The notes beneath the pieces are model-generated. The model did not search any database. It was given only the letters and a program-made list of their open reading frames with translations, and was not told the origin of the DNA. A program made the translations under genes and the position numbers. From Provencibacterium sp. (GTDB taxonomy: Bacteria; Bacillota; Clostridia; Oscillospirales; Ruminococcaceae), in the NCBI GenBank assembly GCA_022793895.1, contig JAAWDS010000024.1:33645-97644 (forward strand): a stretch of 64,000 nucleotides of DNA, read 5' to 3'. Position 1 is the first letter of the stretch; each line of letters opens with the position of its first letter. Below are positions 53,191 through 64,000 of the stretch, in pieces.

Positions 53191-53766
53191 ATGCAGAGCG
53201 TTTTAATTGTATCCGGACTAAAGTCGCAGCCGGCGCTTATACAGCTTTTGAAGGGCTGCTCCCGGCAGGCTGCGCCGAAGATTTCTCCGGCACAGAGCGG
53301 GACGGCCGCCCGCAGGCTGCTCTGTGAGAATGATTATGAGATTGTGCTTATCAATACCCCTCTTTCTGATGAGTTTGGCCATGAACTGGCGCTGGATGCC
53401 GCCCGTAATTCACAGGCGGGCGTTTTGCTGCTTGTGAAAAATGAGCAGGCGGATGCGGTTGCGGCAAAGGTGGAGGAGGAAGGGGTGTTTATCCTCAGCA
53501 AACCGCTGAGCCGGGAGCTTTTCTATCAGGCGCTCAAGCTGGTGCAGGCTGCCCGGCGGCTGCTGCAGGGAATGCAGCAGGAAAACCGGCGGCTGCAGGG
53601 AAAGATTGAAGAAATTCGTCTTTGTGATCGCGCAAAGTGCGCGCTTATTCAGTATGGCGGCTTTACCGAGCCGCAGGCACACCGGTATATAGAAAAGCGA
53701 GCGATGGATGAGCGCCGCATCCGCCGCGAGATAGCCGAAGAGGTTTTAAGGACCTATGAGGGATAG
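53191..53766 (+). CDS. ANTAR-domain regulator with pseudo-receiver (AmiR/NasT-like)
   Basis: A 191-residue RNA-binding antiterminator. Residues 1 to about 120 form a receiver-like domain; at the phosphorylation site EIVLINTPLSD carries Asn55 instead of Asp, and the usual N-terminal acidic pair is SGLK, so it cannot be a normal phospho-receiver. A coiled coil (about 117-140) leads to the ANTAR domain (about 138-190, CDRAKCALIQYGGFTEPQAHRYIEKRAMDERRIRREIAEEVLRTYE). Such proteins stabilise hexaloop hairpins to prevent termination. The matching leaders of glnN, amt and glutamate synthase lie in the same locus. Confidence 0.9.
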   Translation: MQSVLIVSGLKSQPALIQLLKGCSRQAAPKISPAQSGTAARRLLCENDYEIVLINTPLSDEFGHELALDAARNSQAGVLLLVKNEQADAVAAKVEEEGVFILSKPLSRELFYQALKLVQAARRLLQGMQQENRRLQGKIEEIRLCDRAKCALIQYGGFTEPQAHRYIEKRAMDERRIRREIAEEVLRTYEG

Positions 53767-53828
53767 TGCGGCTGTAGAATAGATTTTTTGCTGTCAGCAG
53801 CTTTTGACAGATGATGCAGGGAGGATTT

Positions 53829-55247
53829 ATGCTTTTAAAACAGGACAGCCCGCATGAGGAATGTGGCATTTTCGGCATCCGCACCCAGCTCGATGAGGCG
53901 GCGGGGATCACCTATAACGCGCTGCTTGCCCTGCAGCACCGGGGCCAGGAGGGGGCCGGTATCGCGGTGCTGCGCGAGCACTCGATTCTTTACCACAAAA
54001 ATGTCGGGTTGGTATCGGAGGTGTTTACCCGGCCGGTACTCGAAAAGCTACCGCATGCACACTGCGCTATTGGCCATGTGCGCTACTCAACCACCGGCTC
54101 GAACACGAGGGACAATGCCCAGCCGATGGTGAAGGAATTTCTGCGTGGACGCATTGCCGCCGCCCATAACGGCAACATTCTCAATGCGGCTGAAATTCGC
54201 CGTTCACTTTTCGAAGCGGGCTGCGACTTTGCCGCTACCAACGATTCTGAGGTCATCGCCTCGCTGATTGCCTATGAGGCGCTTTGCTGCGGAGATGTGG
54301 AAAAAGCGGTAGAAAACGCGGCGAAAAAGATTGCCGGCGCTTTTACCGTCGTTGTCCTCTCGAGCGACGGGCGGCTGATTGCTTTAAGAGACGGCAATGG
54401 CTTTCGTCCTCTCTGTCTCGGGCGGCAGGGGGAGAACGTGGCCATTGCTTCCGAAAGCTGTGCGCTTGAGAGTGCGGGCTTTCATTTTGAGCGGGATATT
54501 GCCCCGGGCGAGATGGTGGTTGTCGAGGAGGATGGGGCGGTAAAAAGCCGCATGGTGCTGCCGGGAAAAAAGCGGGGGATGTGCGTTTTTGAATATGTCT
54601 ACTTTGCGCGCACCGATTCGGTGCTCGATGGGCTGAGCGTCTACGAGGCGCGCCTTCGTATGGGAGCGGCGCTTTTTCGGGAATGCCCCGCACCGGCGGA
54701 TATCGTCTGCGGCGTACCGGACAGCGGGCTTGCGGCGGCGCTGGGCTATGCAAAGGAGAGCGGGCTGCCCTATGCGCCCGCCTTTGTGAAAAACCGGTAT
54801 ATCGGGCGCAGTTTCATCTTCCCCACCCAGGCGCAGCGGGATGCGGCGGTGCGCTTAAAGCTGAGCCCTTTAGCCGCCTCGGTTGAAGGCAAGCGGGTGG
54901 TGCTGGTGGATGATTCCATCGTGCGCGGAACGACCGGGGCGCAGATTGTCGCGAGCCTCAAGGACGCCGGAGCGAAGGAGGTTCATCTGCGTATCTCCTC
55001 TCCCCCCTTTCGCTATGCCTGCCACTTCGGCACCGATATTGACGACCCGGATACGCTGATCGCCAACCGTCTTTCGCTCGAGGAGACAGCCGGGCGCATG
55101 GGGGCGGATTCTCTCGGATATATCAGCATCAAGGCGCTTACCGCCTGCTGTGCCGGGCAGGGGCGGCAGTTTTGCGATGGGTGCTTCAGCGGACACTATC
55201 CGATTGAGAGCCCCGAGTCGCGCAAGGACCTGTTTGAAGCGCGTTGA
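53829..55247 (+). CDS. purF: Amidophosphoribosyltransferase
   Basis: A 472-residue enzyme for the first step of purine synthesis (PRPP plus glutamine to phosphoribosylamine). The Bacillus-type form is shown by an 11-residue propeptide before the nucleophile Cys12 (HEECGIFGI). The glutaminase domain holds LQHRGQEGAGIA and GHVRYSTTGSN; the PRTase domain holds VVLVDDSIVRGTTGAQI. Late cysteines (ACHFGTDI, CDGCFSGHYP) fit an Fe-S cluster. The ATG at 53829 follows GGGAGGA; an upstream ATG at 53811 is not supported. Confidence 0.95.
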   Translation: MLLKQDSPHEECGIFGIRTQLDEAAGITYNALLALQHRGQEGAGIAVLREHSILYHKNVGLVSEVFTRPVLEKLPHAHCAIGHVRYSTTGSNTRDNAQPMVKEFLRGRIAAAHNGNILNAAEIRRSLFEAGCDFAATNDSEVIASLIAYEALCCGDVEKAVENAAKKIAGAFTVVVLSSDGRLIALRDGNGFRPLCLGRQGENVAIASESCALESAGFHFERDIAPGEMVVVEEDGAVKSRMVLPGKKRGMCVFEYVYFARTDSVLDGLSVYEARLRMGAALFRECPAPADIVCGVPDSGLAAALGYAKESGLPYAPAFVKNRYIGRSFIFPTQAQRDAAVRLKLSPLAASVEGKRVVLVDDSIVRGTTGAQIVASLKDAGAKEVHLRISSPPFRYACHFGTDIDDPDTLIANRLSLEETAGRMGADSLGYISIKALTACCAGQGRQFCDGCFSGHYPIESPESRKDLFEAR

Positions 55248-55275
55248 CTTTAACCGGCAAGAGGGAGGATAACAG

Positions 55276-56339
55276 ATGGAAAAGGCCTACTTGATTTTGG
55301 AAAACGGGCGGATTTTCGAGGGCAGGCGCTTTGGCGCGCCGCTGGAAACAGAGGGGGAGCTGGTTTTTACGACCGGCATGACCGGCTATCTTGAAACGCT
55401 TACCGACCCGAGCTACTATGGGCAGCTGGTGGTGCAGACCTTCCCGCTCATTGGCAACTATGGTGTTATCCCAGCCGACTTTGAGAGCGAAAAAGCGCAT
55501 CTTTATGCATATATTGTTCGGGAATGGTGTCGGGAGCCCTCCAACTTTCGCAGCGAGGGGCCTCTGGACGCCTTTTTAACAGCTAATGGGATCCCGGGCT
55601 TGGAAGGGGTGGATACCCGGGAGCTGACAGCGCTTATACGCGAAAAAGGGGTGATGAATGCACGGCTCTGCTCCTCTTTGGACGGCATGGACGCCGGCCG
55701 GCTGCATACGCTGCGCATTCCGGATGCGGTTACTGCAGTGGGGTGCAGTGAGGCATACACCATTTTTGCAGAAAAAGAGCGCTTTCGGGTGGCTCTCTGG
55801 GACTTTGGGGCGAAAAAGAATATTGAGCGAGAGCTTCTGCGGCGCGGCTGCACCGTTTTACATATCCCTCCCACCTATACGGCTGCTGAAATTCTGCGGA
55901 TGCGGCCGGACGGGGTGCTGCTTTCCAACGGCCCGGGCGATCCGGCGGAAAATACCGGCGTTATCCGAGAGCTGCAGACGATCTGCCGTTCGGGTGTTCC
56001 GATTTTTGGCATCTGCTTGGGGCACCAGCTGCTGGCACTTGCCTGCGGAGGAAAAACCGGCAAGCTCAAATATGGCCACCGGGGAGCGAATCAGCCGGTG
56101 AAAAGCCTTTTAGACGGACGGGTATATATCACCAGCCAGAATCACGGTTATGCTGTCGACCGGCTGCCGCAGGGGGCGGAGACGCTTTTTAAAAATGTCA
56201 ACGACGGCACCAATGAGGGGATTGTTTACCGGAATATGCCCGCCTTTTCGGTGCAGTTTCATCCAGAGGCCTCTGCCGGGCCGCTGGATACTGGGTTTTT
56301 ATTTGACCGCTTTTTAGAAAAAATGGAGGTGCTGCGCTC

Positions 56340-56349
<10 letters not shown>
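55276..56349 (+). CDS. carA: Carbamoyl-phosphate synthase small subunit
   Basis: A 357-residue glutamine-hydrolysing subunit. The N-terminal CPSase domain begins AYLILENGRIFEGRRFGAP and contains TGMTGYLETLTDPSYYGQ; the class I amidotransferase domain shows LSNGPGDPAENT, the nucleophile Cys in IFGICLGHQLLALA and His/Glu in QFHPEASAGP. It channels ammonia to CarB. GGGAGGATAA precedes the ATG. It overlaps carB by 10 bp. Confidence 0.95.
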
Positions 56350-63204
<6,855 letters not shown>

Positions 63205-63205
63205 A

Positions 63206-63345
63206 AAGGGTGCGTTGCAAAATTTTATTTTGCAACGCACCCTTCTGAAAAAGCGCTTTTGGGGCGAAGACGACGCCCCAAATTTCGCGCCGAAGGCGCG
63301 AAAACACCGCTTTTCCGGTTTCAGCAAGCCGGAGGAGCGGCTCCC
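63206..63345 (+). repeat. Multi-hairpin intergenic repeat, copy B
   Basis: About 140 bp, the inverted counterpart of 24445-24584. An 18-bp perfect stem (63206-63223 with 63227-63244) is followed by GGGGCG/CGCCCC, TTCGCGCC/GGCGCGAA and CCGGTTT..AAGCCGG arms. Compensating changes relative to copy A (for example GGGTGCG/CGCACCC against GGGCGCA/TGCGCCC) keep the stems paired. It fills the space between the convergent dapL and methyltransferase genes exactly. Confidence 0.85.
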
Positions 63346-63353
63346 ATGATTTT

Positions 63354-63857
63354 TTACATGTCGAAGCAGCGGCCCTGTTTTTCCGCTCTCTGCCGCATAA
63401 TTTCATAGAGCACAACGGTGGCCGCGCAGGAAACATTGAGCGAGGAGGCGAAGGAGGAGGCGGCCATCGGGATGGAAACAAGCGTATCGGCGAGCTCATG
63501 GAGTCGCTGGCAGAGCCTGTCCGTCTCGTTGCCGATGAAAAGGCCGCAGGGGCCGCAGAGTTTTTCTTCATACAGCGGCGTTTTCCGGTGGGCGGTGGTG
63601 GTGACGGCGCGAAAGCCGGGATAACGCTGCCGCATATCGGAGAGGAAGCTTTCAATCTGCCCGTTTCCCGAAAGCCGCAGCACCGGAACGCTGAAAAACG
63701 AGCCCATCCCGGCGGTGACAACCGCCGGGTCATACAGATCGACGGCATGGCCGGTAATCAGAACGGCATCTGCCCCCAGCGCATCGTAGGAACGGATAAG
63801 TGTTCCGAGGATGTATGTTATAAAGGGTAGTTTAGAAAAGCTGCCCGAATATAACAT
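63354..63857 (-). CDS. SpoU/TrmH-type RNA 2'-O-methyltransferase, N-terminally truncated
   Basis: The 167-residue open frame covers the SpoU methyltransferase domain: motif 1 region LGTLIRSYDALGADAVLI, motif 2 GPCGLFIGNETDRL and motif 3 IPMAASSFASSLNVSCAATVVLYEIMRQR, the knotted SAM site. Relatives are about 250 residues or more and have an N-terminal substrate-binding domain; here the frame begins with unrelated residues (MLYSGSFSKLPFITYI) just before motif 1, and no good ribosome site is seen. It is probably a 5'-truncated gene or a fragment. A start inside upstream DNA not visible here cannot rescue it, because stops intervene. Confidence 0.7.
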   Translation of the reverse strand: MLYSGSFSKLPFITYILGTLIRSYDALGADAVLITGHAVDLYDPAVVTAGMGSFFSVPVLRLSGNGQIESFLSDMRQRYPGFRAVTTTAHRKTPLYEEKLCGPCGLFIGNETDRLCQRLHELADTLVSIPMAASSFASSLNVSCAATVVLYEIMRQRAEKQGRCFDM

Positions 63858-64000
63858 AGCGGCTGGTCATTTGTGGTGGATGAATTTAGTCGGTAGGTTG
63901 GTGATACACTCTATTTGGATAACTAATCTAGCGTTTTGATAAGCTGAGCTTGCTTTTGCTTTTGCTCCATGAAAGGCGCAATATTCAATTCTGCTTTTTA
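63858..64000. other. AT-rich end of the window
   Basis: Composition changes to AT-rich just where the methyltransferase homology stops. I see no gene. It may be the edge of a mobile element that cut the methyltransferase, but no transposase or terminal repeat is readable here. Confidence 0.4.

Overview
The window reads as a chromosome segment from an anaerobic, endospore-forming Firmicute of class Clostridia, probably a gut-type Oscillospirales or Christensenellales relative (inference). The grounds are a fairly GC-rich genome with Shine-Dalgarno leaders, a DUF2508/YaaL-BofA pair, a 3D-domain wall protein, class III (oxygen-sensitive) ribonucleotide reductase, a split archaeal-type glutamate synthase, a type III glutamine synthetase and the DapL route to diaminopimelate.

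Layout. (1) 0-11 kb is mostly housekeeping: rplM-rpsI, pepC, a G5/3D protein, DUF2508-bofA, a divergent HxlR regulator/radical SAM pair with a palindromic operator between them, tRNA-Met and tRNA-Glu, an Rrf2 regulator with a cupin protein, and nrdD-nrdG. (2) 11-45 kb is a large catabolic island. A YheO-like regulator and a minus-strand isomerase/oxidoreductase pair precede two parallel modules. Module A (14.6-25.9 kb) has a CUT1-type ABC importer, S9 peptidase, Gfo/Idh/MocA oxidoreductase, M20 carbamoylase-type hydrolase, a 2-aminothiazoline-4-carboxylate (ATC) hydrolase-family protein, two TIM-barrel isomerase-like proteins and an L-cysteine desulfidase-family (CyuA) protein. A chemoreceptor and an AraC regulator separate it from module B (29.4-44.5 kb), which has an M20D amidohydrolase, ThuA, an SDR and a degenerate SDR, a reductase fused to an ATC-hydrolase-like domain, a Gfo/Idh protein, a UroD-like zinc methyltransferase, a second CUT1 importer, a second CyuA, an M20 dipeptidase, an aldo-keto reductase and a second ThuA. 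(3) 45-54 kb is a nitrogen-assimilation locus: an IS630 remnant, a broken amt, glnN, three split glutamate synthase genes, glnA and an ANTAR-domain regulator. (4) 54-63 kb is purF, carA, carB (reading in frame into dapF), pyrG and dapL, followed by a SpoU-type methyltransferase that looks truncated at its N-terminus.

Most notable. The leaders of amt, glnN and the glutamate synthase operon share one architecture that none of the protein genes explains: a small hairpin with an A-x-x-G-x-x hexaloop (AACGGC, AAAGGC, AAAGGC) whose 3' arm forms part of the 5' arm of an intrinsic terminator. This is the signature expected of RNA targets of an ANTAR antiterminator, and an ANTAR protein with a receiver lacking its phospho-aspartate is encoded about 5 kb away. 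Separately, both catabolic modules carry the same unusual combination (ATC-hydrolase family, M20 amidohydrolase, cysteine desulfidase, Gfo/Idh, CUT1 importer). This suggests an undescribed route that releases cysteine from a thiazoline, carbamoyl or sugar-linked precursor and breaks it down to pyruvate, sulfide and ammonia.

Other structural features are a roughly 140-bp multi-hairpin intergenic repeat in two inverted copies about 39 kb apart, long hairpins between the binding-protein and permease genes of both ABC operons, and several degenerate paralogues beside intact ones.
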